Source: Polynucleobacter sp. GWA2_45_21 (lineage in GTDB: Bacteria; Pseudomonadota; Gammaproteobacteria; Burkholderiales; Burkholderiaceae). From it: DNA of 64,000 nt. The notes under the pieces are model-generated. The model did not search any database. It saw nothing but the letters and a program-made list of their open reading frames with translations, and was not told the origin of the DNA. The position numbers and the translations under genes were made by a program. How positions within the stretch are numbered: position 1 is the first letter of the stretch; the number at the start of each line of letters is the position of its first letter. Shown one piece after another: positions 49,463-58,728 of this stretch. Location: positions 124,001 through 188,000 of the forward strand of contig NZ_MHZG01000011.1 of the NCBI RefSeq assembly GCF_001830325.1. The letters run 5' to 3'.

Positions 49463-50734
49463 TTAATCTTCCTGCTTGGCAAATCGATCATTGAGTAGTA
49501 CTGAACCCTCTGCCAGGATGCGAGAGCCAGGCTGAATGCCATCGGTAATAGCAAAGGCCTTGCTGTTTAAATCGTAACCTTTGACAGGAATACGACGATA
49601 GATCTCGTCTCCCGCCTTAATAATCACGTAACGCATCTCGCGTATGCGTACCACTGCTGTTTGAGGCACAACGATGGCATCCGCCATAGCAGTAGTCAGC
49701 TTGGCAGAGGCGTACATATCAGGACGCAAAAGATCATCATGATTATCTATATCGGCACGTATTAATAAAGCTCGAGTTTGTGGATCTATTGTTGGAGCAA
49801 CATAGTTTGCATAAACTACAAACTCTTTATCCGGATAGGCCTCAACCTGCAAAACTAACTTCTGACCCGGTTTAATCAAGCGTAAGTCTTGTTCAAATAC
49901 ATTACCCAGGAACCACAGTTGTTTTGGATCTGCCAAGGTGGCAATCACATCACCAGAGTTCAAAGCAGACCCTGGCTCCACATTCCGCTTAACCACTACA
50001 CCCTTGAGGGGTGATCTCATCACTAAGTTACTTTGAGTTTTACCAGTAGTTTCAATAGTCTTGATATCACCATCGCCAGCGCCGAGATTACGCATGCGAT
50101 TTGCGGCCGCTTGTTGAGTAATGCGAGCATCGCCAAGCAAGTCACCCATGGTTTTACTGGACTCCAATACCTGGGCTGTTTTTGAAGAGAGTAAGTATTC
50201 TTGCTGGGCTGAAACAAATTCTGGGCTATAGAGCTCTACTATTGGAGAGCCGATATTGACCTCGGCGCCATCAAAAGCATAAATACGTTCTACTCGTCCT
50301 GGAGCACGCGCAGATAGCACCTTAGACTTTTCGGCGTTAAACGCTAAGCGGCCTGGCACTTTGATATCTACTGGTACCTGTACTTTTTCTGCTGTTTGGA
50401 AGATATAGATTTCTGGGTTCAGTTTGACACCCGGAAGTCTTAACTCCAAGACACCGCTCTTCTCTATCTTGAGAGCCTTATCGGAAGCCTCGATCTTGAC
50501 ATTGCGATTGACGTTGGTAATCCGCCCTAAAACAATACCCATCGACAAAATGGCGAAAGCAAAGGCAGCTAAGCGGATGCGGTAGCGATTTTGAGGGCTA
50601 AGCTTCCAGTACAGCGCAGCAACACTAGCAATAGCCACATACAATCTATGGCCGCCAAAATGCAATGCCTTATCAGCGATAGGTTTTGCTTTATCACCAA
50701 GTTGTTTTAGAACAGAAAGAATTTTGTCTTTCAA
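49463..50734 (-). CDS. RND efflux periplasmic adaptor subunit
   Basis: A 423-residue membrane fusion protein linking pump and outer membrane channel. One membrane segment near residues 50-70 (IRLAAFAFAILSMGIVLG) follows an unusual 45-residue cytoplasmic-looking N-terminus; then come lipoyl/barrel-sandwich halves (LSARAPGRVERIYAFDGAEVNIGSPIVELY and VMRSPLKGVVVKRNVEPGSALNSGDVI) and a coiled hairpin between them. No metal-binding Met cluster of CusB is evident. Confidence 0.9.
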   Translation of the reverse strand: MKDKILSVLKQLGDKAKPIADKALHFGGHRLYVAIASVAALYWKLSPQNRYRIRLAAFAFAILSMGIVLGRITNVNRNVKIEASDKALKIEKSGVLELRLPGVKLNPEIYIFQTAEKVQVPVDIKVPGRLAFNAEKSKVLSARAPGRVERIYAFDGAEVNIGSPIVELYSPEFVSAQQEYLLSSKTAQVLESSKTMGDLLGDARITQQAAANRMRNLGAGDGDIKTIETTGKTQSNLVMRSPLKGVVVKRNVEPGSALNSGDVIATLADPKQLWFLGNVFEQDLRLIKPGQKLVLQVEAYPDKEFVVYANYVAPTIDPQTRALLIRADIDNHDDLLRPDMYASAKLTTAMADAIVVPQTAVVRIREMRYVIIKAGDEIYRRIPVKGYDLNSKAFAITDGIQPGSRILAEGSVLLNDRFAKQED

Positions 50735-50743
50735 TACCGCTCC

Positions 50744-52294
50744 TTAAAAAGGTTCTTTGCCAGAGGTAACCAGCAATACTGCTTGCGCTTGGAGTAGATT
50801 ACTCTCCGCTAAGGCCAATTGAACTTCGAGGCTGCGCAATTGCGTTTGTGCTGTCAGCAAATCGTTAAATCCCTGACCATTATTTGAATACTGAGTAAGA
50901 CCCACCTTATAAGCAGCATCTGCTTGTGGAACTTGGCGTTCTTTCAGAAATTGCGCTTGGCTCTTGGCTTGTTGGTATGTGGCATAAGCACTATTGACCG
51001 CCAAGACAATCTGCTGACGATTAGAGATATTGCCAGCCTCCGCTGCTGCTTGGTTACGCTGTGCCTGCTCTACCCCATACTTTTCCTTGGTAAAGAAATA
51101 CAGCGGAATTATCAGATCCAATTCAAACTGGTAGTACATCGCACCATTGTTAGCAGAGAATGGTCCACGTGGCGTAAAGGATGAGCCAATGACCTGAAAG
51201 TCTGGCAAGTAGGCTTTCTTTGCTAGATCCACGCCTTTACGTGCAGCCTCCAGCTGTAAAGCCGAACTCTTTAATGAAGGATGACTGGTTTCGGCATAGT
51301 CTTCCAACTCTAGTAAGGTTGGAACGCTGTTCATTGCACGACGCACGTCGCCACGTAGCACGAGCTTCTCTCTCGAGTGGCGACCCACCAGTGTATTAAT
51401 GTTATTGAGTGAAACGGATAGCTGCCGCTCTACATTAAATTGATCTGCTTGCGCCGCGCTCTGCGCTACTTGCGCGTTGAGATACTCAACATAAGCAGAG
51501 GCGTTATTCGAGTAGCGCGCTTTAGCCACGTTCTTAATCATTTCTAAACGCATTACAGATTCCTTCAGAACCTGCAGCTGCTTTTGGGATGCTAAGGCGG
51601 TGTAATACAGGGTCGATAGTTGAGCACCCAACTGCAAGTAAGTGGATTCGCTTTGCGCTAAGAGTGCCTCGGCATTGGTATTAGCAATATCCGATGCCAA
51701 ACTCTTCTTACCCGGAAACTGAAACGGCTGCGCTACAGAAATAGAGTTATTGCTACTGATGCCATTAGGGTATTGCGGGGAAGGAGCATTAGCCCCACCC
51801 AAGGCAAACGGTGAATTCGCTGGCATGCCTGACCACACTAAGCCCACTTGAGGGTTTGCTGGAGCATTAATCTGCGGAACGGTTGCCTTTGCGGATAAAT
51901 AGGATTCACGCAAAGAAGACAATTGCGGATTATTTAATTTAAGCTCGTTCCAGAGCTGACGCAAATCCATTTCTGCTGGACCTGATGGTGCGCCCTTTGT
52001 ATAAATCTTCGGCGTATTACTTTGCGTTACCGGCGCAAATAAGGATGCGGCCTGAGAAGCATTCGGAGCGCTTGAATTGCTAGTGTCATTACTGACTACC
52101 GGAGGTGTAGATAAAACCTCTTTGGAATCATTTGTCTGCACAGTCACACTAGCTGGGATTGCTGAATTAGCGGGTGATGTTTGCGCAAAAACAGAAGTCA
52201 CAGAAAACAGGGGGGCAAAAACACAAGCAAGCCACTTTGAGGGTTTTGCTTTTGCCACAATGGATTCGCTAGTTTTAATCTTGCCGTAAATCAA
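50744..52294 (-). CDS. TolC-family outer membrane channel of the metal efflux system
   Basis: A 516-residue protein with a signal peptide (CVFAPLFSVTSVFAQ), a Ser/Thr/Pro-rich stretch of about 70 residues, and two OEP (TolC) repeats with long coiled helices (LYYTALASQKQLQVLKESVMRLEMIKNVAKARYSN). It forms the outer membrane exit of the RND pump. The start is a TTG at 52294 preceded by AGAGG; a GTG at 52258 gives a cleaner signal peptide. Confidence 0.88.
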   Translation of the reverse strand: MIYGKIKTSESIVAKAKPSKWLACVFAPLFSVTSVFAQTSPANSAIPASVTVQTNDSKEVLSTPPVVSNDTSNSSAPNASQAASLFAPVTQSNTPKIYTKGAPSGPAEMDLRQLWNELKLNNPQLSSLRESYLSAKATVPQINAPANPQVGLVWSGMPANSPFALGGANAPSPQYPNGISSNNSISVAQPFQFPGKKSLASDIANTNAEALLAQSESTYLQLGAQLSTLYYTALASQKQLQVLKESVMRLEMIKNVAKARYSNNASAYVEYLNAQVAQSAAQADQFNVERQLSVSLNNINTLVGRHSREKLVLRGDVRRAMNSVPTLLELEDYAETSHPSLKSSALQLEAARKGVDLAKKAYLPDFQVIGSSFTPRGPFSANNGAMYYQFELDLIIPLYFFTKEKYGVEQAQRNQAAAEAGNISNRQQIVLAVNSAYATYQQAKSQAQFLKERQVPQADAAYKVGLTQYSNNGQGFNDLLTAQTQLRSLEVQLALAESNLLQAQAVLLVTSGKEPF

Positions 52295-52469
52295 ATCGGC
52301 TGCCTCTAAATCTCTACTAATGCTGTTTTTATAGCCCTGAATATAGATTTCCCTACATTACAAGGGGGTTTTCGAGATTATAGGGGGCTAGAAGCAAATG
52401 TCCATGAATTCTGAATTCTTATCTTATTGATTCTAAAGACAATAATTAAATCAATACTACGTGAAATTC

Positions 52470-53888
52470 CTAGAATTCAGCATGAACTCTGAAGGATAGG
52501 ATGTTCACCGGCCCCCGAGCAGCGTTGTAGGCGGGATTAATGATGTGCTGGAAGTTCACACCAGCTAGAACGTTCTTGATCACGGTGGCGTTGTAATAGA
52601 CCTCACCGATCCGCTCCGGTGAATAGGAAATCGTCTGACTTGGGCTTGCGAAGTCACCAATGAAATAAGAAACGCCACCCGCCTGAAGGTAGCTACGACG
52701 ATAGCTTGATAAACCGTTCTGCATAGCAGAGATACCAATACTATCCTTTGGGCGTTTCCAGCTAGTGCCATTCATTCCTAGGCCAATCGATATAGAGTTG
52801 TCGGCTTCGGTGAACGACATGGTTTCCGTCTGACCATCAGATGTAAAGGCGCGACCATAGATACCCAGATCCTTAGTTAAAGCCTGTTCCCCATGGATAC
52901 CAATACCGGTTTTGTACTGCATATTGTTACGGACATTATTAATCGCCTGAGTTCCCTGACGAGCATTCGGATCCTGATCGATGTAATTAGTGGCATCGGA
53001 GAAACGCGCCAAGATCATTTTGTTGCGATAAGCTAGGACGCTGACCTTGCCAGGAAGATCGGCTATGCGATGTTGACGTTCTATCTCAACTTGATCGCCA
53101 TAGGTGTTGAAGATTTGCCAATCAAGATCGCGACCATTGGGTGATTTAGGAGCGAGCATGCGTGAAGCGCGCATCACCCAATTACCAAGATACCACTCGC
53201 CTGCCAAGCCCCAGCTATAACCTCTCGCATCAGCGGCGTAGTCATAAGCAAGATAGGTCATGTTGCCCCAGTTCATAAACTGGATGCGGGGATCTTTGGC
53301 ATAACGACTGTCATCAAAGATATCGAGTGTGGAGAACTGACCGCCAGTCAGCACTACGCGATTACTACTCACTGTTTGCGTAATTTGATTAGCTTCATTC
53401 TCAAGAACGACTTTGTTGCCCTCTTGATTAATGGTTTGACGCACAAAGGCACGTGCTGAATAAAACTTCGCTTGCGCGCCATTGGCTTTGGTAGCTTCAC
53501 CGTTAGAGAAACCACCCAAACCAGAAAGATCAGAGAATGGCACTCCAGAGATCACCTCTGGATTGAAATACACATCGGTATTTGGTGCAATACGCGCACC
53601 AAAGAATAAAGTGCCAGACCAGGTGTAACTCATTGACTTCTCAGCATTCAAGCTATTCTGGCCAGAGTAGGATGAAGTGAAGTTGTTATAGCGCTGATTA
53701 ATGTAAGTGGTTTGACCATGAAAATTTACTGGCAAGCCCCACAGACTTCCCTCGGTCGGTAGACCTTCAATCGGCGAAGCAAAACTCGCAATTTGATCCG
53801 ATCCTGATCCAGCCTTTTGAGCAAGCGCAGTCGTGCTGCATACAGCAGCAAACAAACTCAACAGGAGAAAATAGAATTTGTGGGTCAT
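52470..53888 (-). CDS. OprB-type carbohydrate porin
   Basis: A 472-residue outer-membrane protein: signal peptide (LLLSLFAAVCSTTALAQ), then FHGQTTYINQRYNNF, alternating beta-strands and a terminal aromatic residue (SFRVHAEF), typical of outer membrane barrels. NFHGQTTYINQ and the ARAFVRQTI / VLTGGQFSTLDIFDDSRYA segments are those of OprB family sugar porins. Whether it serves sugars here or supports the adjacent efflux operon is unknown. The 175 bases to the TolC gene show no strong signal. Confidence 0.8.
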   Translation of the reverse strand: MTHKFYFLLLSLFAAVCSTTALAQKAGSGSDQIASFASPIEGLPTEGSLWGLPVNFHGQTTYINQRYNNFTSSYSGQNSLNAEKSMSYTWSGTLFFGARIAPNTDVYFNPEVISGVPFSDLSGLGGFSNGEATKANGAQAKFYSARAFVRQTINQEGNKVVLENEANQITQTVSSNRVVLTGGQFSTLDIFDDSRYAKDPRIQFMNWGNMTYLAYDYAADARGYSWGLAGEWYLGNWVMRASRMLAPKSPNGRDLDWQIFNTYGDQVEIERQHRIADLPGKVSVLAYRNKMILARFSDATNYIDQDPNARQGTQAINNVRNNMQYKTGIGIHGEQALTKDLGIYGRAFTSDGQTETMSFTEADNSISIGLGMNGTSWKRPKDSIGISAMQNGLSSYRRSYLQAGGVSYFIGDFASPSQTISYSPERIGEVYYNATVIKNVLAGVNFQHIINPAYNAARGPVNILSFRVHAEF

Positions 53889-54077
53889 TCACAATTTCAC
53901 AGTACTTAGCGTCAATGACCAATGAATGACTAAAAATAGCTTATGGCCAGATCTACCGGAATAAAAACAAGAGAACTCGGTTAGGCACGGCGTGAGATTG
54001 AAGCTCAACAGGGGTGCAGGCCAAATTATCCTCAAAAAGAGGAAATTTACCTAGAATTTATGTCGATTTAGTGACGC

Positions 54078-54701
54078 TTAGCCAACGGTACGGCGATCCA
54101 TCAGCGCTCTAGCTAATGTGCCTGCATCCACATACTCAAGTTCACCACCTACCGGAATACCTCTGGCGATTCTGGTGACTTTGATACCTTTGGATTTGAG
54201 TACTTCACCAATGTAATGGGCTGTTGCCTCACCTTCACTGGTGAAATTCGTTGCCAGAACAACTTCTCTGACTGGCACTCCAGTATCTGGAGCTTCAATG
54301 CGATTGAGTAATCGATCGAAATGGATTTCATTGGGGCCCATGCCATCGAGTGGTGAGATGCGGCCCATTAATACAAAGTAATTACCTTTAAAGCTGAGAG
54401 TCTGCTCGACCATCACTTGGTCAGCTGGTGTTTCCACAATGCACAGTAAAGATGGATCTCGACGATCATCATTACAAGTTGCGCAAATTTGGGTTTCGGA
54501 GAAGGTATTGCAACGGGCGCAGTGCCCTACAGTCTCAACCGCCTCACCTAATGATTGGGCCAATACAGCTGCGCCATTGCGATCATGCTGTAGTAGATAG
54601 AAAGCCATGCGTTGCGCTGACTTTGGCCCCACTCCAGGCAATACCCGCAATGCCTCAATCAAACGACCGAGAGCATCTTGCGGAGCTTCTTGACGTGCCA
54701 T
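54078..54701 (-). CDS. recR: Recombination protein RecR
   Basis: A 207-residue protein: helix-hairpin-helix ([17 protein letters not shown]), four-Cys zinc motif ([16 protein letters not shown]), and a Toprim domain ([17 protein letters not shown]). It loads RecA with RecO at gaps. Third gene of dnaX-ybaB-recR. Confidence 0.97.
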   Translation of the reverse strand: MARQEAPQDALGRLIEALRVLPGVGPKSAQRMAFYLLQHDRNGAAVLAQSLGEAVETVGHCARCNTFSETQICATCNDDRRDPSLLCIVETPADQVMVEQTLSFKGNYFVLMGRISPLDGMGPNEIHFDRLLNRIEAPDTGVPVREVVLATNFTSEGEATAHYIGEVLKSKGIKVTRIARGIPVGGELEYVDAGTLARALMDRRTVG

Positions 54702-54726
54702 TAAATGAACAGTTTTTTATTAATGA

Positions 54727-55050
54727 TTAAAACGGCAACTTAAAGCCAGGAGGCATTGGCATACCTGCAGTAGCACCAGACATCACTTGTGAGCTAGCAG
54801 CTTCTACTTGTTTGAATGCTTCTGTATAGGCAGTAACTAATAAGTCTTCCAGCATTTCGCGATCATCCATTGCGCCTGGATCGATCTGTACACGTTTCAT
54901 TTCGTGTTTGCCAGAGATGGTGACTTTAACTAAACCACCGGCAGCTTGGCCAGTGACTTCTAGCGCAGCCAATTGCTCTTGCGCTACCTTCATCTTCTCT
55001 TGCATCTGCTGGGCTTGTTTCATCAAACCAGCAAGGCCACCTTTCATCAT
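54727..55050 (-). CDS. YbaB/EbfC nucleoid-associated protein
   Basis: A 107-residue protein with the family pattern [51 protein letters not shown] in part, Lys-rich coiled start and a Gly/Pro tail ([15 protein letters not shown]). It binds DNA as a dimer. It is placed between dnaX and recR as is usual. Confidence 0.95.
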   Translation of the reverse strand: MMKGGLAGLMKQAQQMQEKMKVAQEQLAALEVTGQAAGGLVKVTISGKHEMKRVQIDPGAMDDREMLEDLLVTAYTEAFKQVEAASSQVMSGATAGMPMPPGFKLPF

Positions 55051-55090
55051 CGCTTTATTTCCTTGTATCTACTATTGTTAAATCTGACAA

Positions 55091-56773
55091 TTAAAGAGGT
55101 TTAACAGAACCACCCACTACTTTGGCTCCAAACTCTTTTTCTAATTGCTGAATAAATGGATCTTGAGCAATCATCTGCTCTGCGTTTTGTCTTTTCTCTT
55201 GATGAATCTGCGCATCGACTTTAGCTACTGTCTTGCCTTCAACTTCACCCTTCTCGATTAACACTTTGATCGGTTTACCAAAGTGCGCTGATAAGGCATC
55301 TGCCAAACGTCCAACAGAAGCTTCTGAAGCTAGTTGCGGCATTGGCGTCACGACGGTGGCGCGCACGCCTGCTGGTGAATCTTCCCAATCTTGCAACTCT
55401 GTCTGAAATGCTAACTGCTGAACCAAACCTTTAACCGGCAACTGACGCATCAAGGCATGCCAGTCTGGACGATTGGCTGCAGATGCAGTGGCCGCTGGTA
55501 CAGGAGCTGGAGACGCTGAAACAGCTGGCTTACTAGCCATAGGCGCTGGAGCAGATGCTGCAGGCACTGATCTTGCAGGAGCAGCAGTTTGATTTGCGGG
55601 TGAAGCTTGTCTTGGGGCCGATGTTGCGGAAGCTACTGGCGGCGAGGAGTTACCCGCTCTGCCTGGAGTTTCATTTCCGGGACGAAAGGCCAGCATACGT
55701 AGAAGCGTCATAGCAAAGCCAGTTTGTTCATCAGGTGCGAGTGATAAATCTGGACGGCTGGTGATACTGATTTGGTAGAAGAGTTGCGCCTCTTCTTTTG
55801 TAAGCGCACTAGCTAAGCGACGAATTTCTGCAGCTTCAGGCCAATCTTCTAAAACAGATTCTGGAACAATTTGTGCAGCGGCGATTTTCTGAATGAGGCT
55901 GGATAGATCAGCAAGTGCTAATGAGAAAGACATACTGCGCTCACCCATCTCATTAGAGATAGCTAGCAATGTTGCACCATCTTTTGCAATCAAGGCATCC
56001 AGAATGCGAATGAGATAAGCATCATCCAATGTGCCGAGCATTCCGCGCACTGCTTCTTCAGATACTTTGCCAGCAGCATATGCAATGGCTTGATCCGTGA
56101 GTGATAAGGCGTCACGCATGGAGCCTTGTGCTGCTTTAGCTAAAACACGCAGTGCATTGGTTTCGCAATCAACATTTTCTGCGGCGAGAACTTTTTCTAA
56201 ATGCTCAACGATGAGGGGTACTGGCATTTGCTTGAGATTGAACTGTAAGCAGCGGGACAGAATCGTTACCGGAATCTTTTGCGGATCAGTAGTCGCAAGT
56301 ATGAACTTCACATGTTCAGGCGGCTCTTCGAGCGTTTTGAGCATGGCATTAAAGGCATGATTGGTGAGCATATGCACCTCGTCAATCATGTAGACCTTGT
56401 AACGCGCATTACTGGGAGCGTAGGCTGCCTTCTCTAATAGAGCGGCAATATCGTCTACCCCGCGATTACTCGCAGCATCCATCTCTATATAGTCAACAAA
56501 GCGACCGGCATCGATTTCTAGGCAGGCTGGGCATTTTCCGCAGGGTTCTGAGGTCATGCGACCTTGGCCATCTTCCCCGGTGCAATTGAGGGCTTTGGCC
56601 ATAATTCGGGCAATAGTGGTCTTTCCGACCCCGCGAGTGCCTGTAAAGAGCCAAGCGTGGTGTAGTCGACCCTGGTCTAAGGCATGGGTTAACGCCTTAA
56701 CCACATGGTCTTGTCCTACCAATTGGGAGAAAGTTTTAGGGCGCCACGAACGGGCTAAAGCCAATGCTGTCAT
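55091..56773 (-). CDS. dnaX: DNA polymerase III subunit tau/gamma
   Basis: Clamp-loader ATPase of 560 residues: Walker A GTRGVGKTTIARIMAKALN, zinc site CGKCPACLEI, Walker B MIDEVHML, sensor ATTDPQKIPVTILSRC, then an Ala/Pro/Ser-rich linker (residues about 370-430) and a tau C-terminal domain. I see no A-rich slippery heptamer in the linker, so programmed frameshifting to gamma is not evident. Divergent from ffs. Confidence 0.96.
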   Translation of the reverse strand: MTALALARSWRPKTFSQLVGQDHVVKALTHALDQGRLHHAWLFTGTRGVGKTTIARIMAKALNCTGEDGQGRMTSEPCGKCPACLEIDAGRFVDYIEMDAASNRGVDDIAALLEKAAYAPSNARYKVYMIDEVHMLTNHAFNAMLKTLEEPPEHVKFILATTDPQKIPVTILSRCLQFNLKQMPVPLIVEHLEKVLAAENVDCETNALRVLAKAAQGSMRDALSLTDQAIAYAAGKVSEEAVRGMLGTLDDAYLIRILDALIAKDGATLLAISNEMGERSMSFSLALADLSSLIQKIAAAQIVPESVLEDWPEAAEIRRLASALTKEEAQLFYQISITSRPDLSLAPDEQTGFAMTLLRMLAFRPGNETPGRAGNSSPPVASATSAPRQASPANQTAAPARSVPAASAPAPMASKPAVSASPAPVPAATASAANRPDWHALMRQLPVKGLVQQLAFQTELQDWEDSPAGVRATVVTPMPQLASEASVGRLADALSAHFGKPIKVLIEKGEVEGKTVAKVDAQIHQEKRQNAEQMIAQDPFIQQLEKEFGAKVVGGSVKPL

Positions 56774-56792
56774 GTATTACATTCTAACAAGC

Positions 56793-56798
56793 TAAAAT
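56793..56798 (+). promoter_or_regulatory. -10 box of the ffs promoter
   Basis: TAAAAT ends 5 bases before the first base of the SRP RNA, the expected distance. A clear -35 is not seen at the normal spacing. It overlaps nothing coding. Confidence 0.45.
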
Positions 56799-56803
56799 GG
56801 AAT

Positions 56804-56902
56804 TGGACGGGCCTCCCCGCATGGCGGTTTGGATAACCTGGTCAGGTCGGGAACGAAGCAGCCAAACCCAATTCTGTCAGTGCCGGGGGTCGGGCTCGTC
56901 CA
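56804..56902 (+). ncRNA. ffs: Signal recognition particle RNA (4.5S)
   Basis: The 99-base gene folds into a single hairpin with outer TGGACGGGC / GCTCGTCCA ends and the universally conserved helix 8: GGTCAGGTCGGGAACGAAGC around a tetraloop. It binds Ffh (SRP54) to target membrane proteins. Location divergent from dnaX is common in Betaproteobacteria. Confidence 0.97.
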
Positions 56903-56928
56903 CCTTCCCCAAGCTAGATTTAGCCCAA

Positions 56929-57006
56929 TTACAGGATCTTTAAGACCCTGAAGATTCCCCAAATCATCCAAATAATCAGCAAAACTAGGACAACCCGGGA
57001 ATCCAT
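56929..57006 (-). CDS. Candidate 25-residue single-span membrane peptide
   Basis: On the minus strand an ATG at 57006 opens a 25-residue frame ending at 56929, MDSRVVLVLLIIWMIWGIFR then VLKIL. It is one hydrophobic helix with basic ends, a plausible membrane micropeptide. The upstream ribosome site (TTAGG) is weak. It lies just past ffs on the other strand. A random frame this short is possible. Confidence 0.3.
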   Translation of the reverse strand: MDSRVVLVLLIIWMIWGIFRVLKIL

Positions 57007-57056
57007 TACCAACCTAAACAATCGTAGTTGCTTATGCCTACATTCAATAGCTAGGT

Positions 57057-57149
57057 GCATTCCTAATCCCCCGGTAGTCAGAAAGATTCAGCGTAGAGGT
57101 TTCGAGGTCGGAATTACAGAAGTTAGGGATTATTTAGCTGTAGGAATGC
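57057..57149. repeat. Imperfect inverted repeat, about 93 bases
   Basis: GCATTCCTA at 57057 pairs with TAGGAATGC at 57141-57149, and the adjacent AATCCC at 57065 with GGGATT at 57126-57131. A CTAG occurs just outside each arm. It may be a structured RNA or the relic of a small mobile element. The remaining stretch from 57007 to 57293 shows no gene. Confidence 0.4.
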
Positions 57150-57295
57150 GACATGGCTAGCCCCCTCAGCTAAAAGTTAAATGATTTGAATTAGTCAGTA
57201 TCTTTTTGTTAGACACCCTAAATATAAGCAAGCTCTTATTTTTCTAAATTACGTACTTTCCTACAATCCTTTCAGTAAAAGATGATGTAAGATAT

Positions 57296-57311
57296 GTACC
57301 ATAATTGGTAC
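57296..57311. promoter_or_regulatory. Candidate autoregulatory operator of the toxin-antitoxin pair
   Basis: GTACCATAATTGGTAC has perfect 6-base arms (GTACCA/TGGTAC) with a 4-base spacer and lies just before the toxin ATG at 57321. HTH antitoxins commonly bind such repeats at their own promoter. The position is the main support. Confidence 0.4.
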
Positions 57312-57320
57312 GCTACTTGG

Positions 57321-57668
57321 ATGAGAAATCCCATCCTAGAAGTTAATTTTTATTCAACAGAACAAGGAAATGAACCAGTTAGGGGGTGGCTTAAGTCCTT
57401 GAGTGCTTTTGATAAGAAACGAATTGGGGAAGACATCAAGACTGTTCAATTTGGGTGGCCATTAGGGATGCCCTTAGTAAAACATCTTGATGGTGATATT
57501 TGGGAGGTTCGAGTAAATCTCAGCAAGAGCATCGCCAGAGTTCTGTTTGTTCTAAATGGAGGCTCAATGGTATTGATTCATGGATTTATCAAAAAGCAGC
57601 AGAAAACCTTGAAGTCTGATTTAGATCTGGCAAAAGATAGAGCAAAGAAATTAAGGAGGTACTCATGA
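57321..57668 (+). CDS. HigB/RelE-like toxin (phage Gp49-like family)
   Basis: About 115 residues from ATG 57321 (MRNPILEVNFYSTEQGNEPVRGWL). The core VKHLDGDIWEVRVNLSKSIARVLFVLNGGSMVLIHGFIKKQQKT is the PF05973 type, related to HigB/RelE mRNA interferases. The ORF could start at 57294, but an inverted repeat overlaps that ATG. It overlaps the antitoxin by 4 bases and has toxin-first order, as in higBA. Function is inferred from family. Confidence 0.85.
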   Translation: MRNPILEVNFYSTEQGNEPVRGWLKSLSAFDKKRIGEDIKTVQFGWPLGMPLVKHLDGDIWEVRVNLSKSIARVLFVLNGGSMVLIHGFIKKQQKTLKSDLDLAKDRAKKLRRYS

Positions 57669-57952
57669 AGAAAAAACACATTGGCAGTAGCTTTGATGAC
57701 TTCTTAAAAGAGGAAGCAATCTTTGACCACTCTAGCGCAGTGGCAGTTAAAAGAGTCATCGCCTGGCAAATTGAACAAGAAATGACCAAGCAAAAGCTTA
57801 CCAAGACTTTGATGGCGAAGAAAATGCATACCAGCCGAGCAGCCCTCAACCGTTTACTAGATGAATCAGATACAAGCCTCACGCTGCTCACATTAACAAG
57901 TGCTGCATCTGCACTTGGCAAGATGATTAAGTTTGAAATGAAGGCAGCTTAA
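57665..57952 (+). CDS. HigA-like HTH antitoxin
   Basis: A 95-residue protein with an XRE-type helix-turn-helix at about residues 42-75 (KQKLTKTLMAKKMHTSRAALNRLLD) and C-terminal TLLTLTSAASALGKMIKFEM. AAGGAGG, inside the toxin gene, is its ribosome site. It should bind and neutralise the upstream toxin and repress the operon. Confidence 0.85.
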   Translation: MKKKHIGSSFDDFLKEEAIFDHSSAVAVKRVIAWQIEQEMTKQKLTKTLMAKKMHTSRAALNRLLDESDTSLTLLTLTSAASALGKMIKFEMKAA

Positions 57953-58035
57953 GCTTCATTAAAAATGGTCCTTAGCAGAGATAAGTCAAACTCAAGGCAC
58001 AATAGCCAATCAATTACCTTTAGGTTAAGAAGCTC

Positions 58036-58692
58036 ATGCCCCAAGCCATTATTTTTGATGTAGAAGCAACCGACAAGAACAATGCCGTCATTATTGAGGC
58101 CGCCTCTTTAGACGTCACCTCTATCAATCCCCTCGCTGTTGGTAATCCTTGGGTGCAACGCTATAACCCAGGAAAACCCATTAGCTTGGGTGCTCTAGCA
58201 ACTCACCACATCATGGATGAGGAATTGGTTAATTGTCCCGCCAGCAGCTCTTTTAGATTGCCTGGCGGTACTAAATACATCATTGGTCATAGCGTTGATT
58301 TTGACTGGGAGGCTATTGGTAAGCCTGATGTGAAACGCATTTGTACTCTTGCTCTTGCTCGTAGCCTTTGGCCCGAGTTAGACAGCCATACGCAAAGCGC
58401 CCTGCTCTATTACTTTGAAAGAGCTACTGCTAGAGAACAGCTGCGTGATGCGCATAGCGCGTTAGCTGATGTGTGGATCTGCTCAAAGATTTTGGGTCAG
58501 ATCATCGAGAAGCTTAAGCCATCTTCTTTGGATGCTTTATGGGAAATGTCTGAGAAAGCGCGTATTCCGACCATCATGCCTTTCGGTAAACACAAAGGCG
58601 AACTCATTAGCCAAGTGCCATCGGACTATAAGCAGTGGATGCTTCGCCAATCCGATGTCTCTGAGTATCTTCGCAAGGCCTTACAGGCTTAA
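58036..58692 (+). CDS. ExoX-like 3'-5' exonuclease with C-terminal DUF3820
   Basis: A 218-residue protein: DEDDh exonuclease domain (FDVEATDKNNAVIIEAASLDV, GHSVDFDWEAIG, AHSALADVWICSKI) and a C-terminal DUF3820 segment (MPFGKHKGELISQVPSDYKQWM). This two-part layout matches E. coli exodeoxyribonuclease X-like proteins. Acts on DNA ends by family; role in repair is inference. Lies downstream of the TA pair, 83 bases on. Confidence 0.85.
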   Translation: MPQAIIFDVEATDKNNAVIIEAASLDVTSINPLAVGNPWVQRYNPGKPISLGALATHHIMDEELVNCPASSSFRLPGGTKYIIGHSVDFDWEAIGKPDVKRICTLALARSLWPELDSHTQSALLYYFERATAREQLRDAHSALADVWICSKILGQIIEKLKPSSLDALWEMSEKARIPTIMPFGKHKGELISQVPSDYKQWMLRQSDVSEYLRKALQA

Positions 58693-58728
58693 GCTACCTT
58701 CAGCTTCAAATAAATCTTCATTTGATTT

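Noticed and set aside
55500-55680. Programmed frameshift site in dnaX
   Set aside because: No A AAA AAG-type heptamer or following hairpin was found in the linker region.
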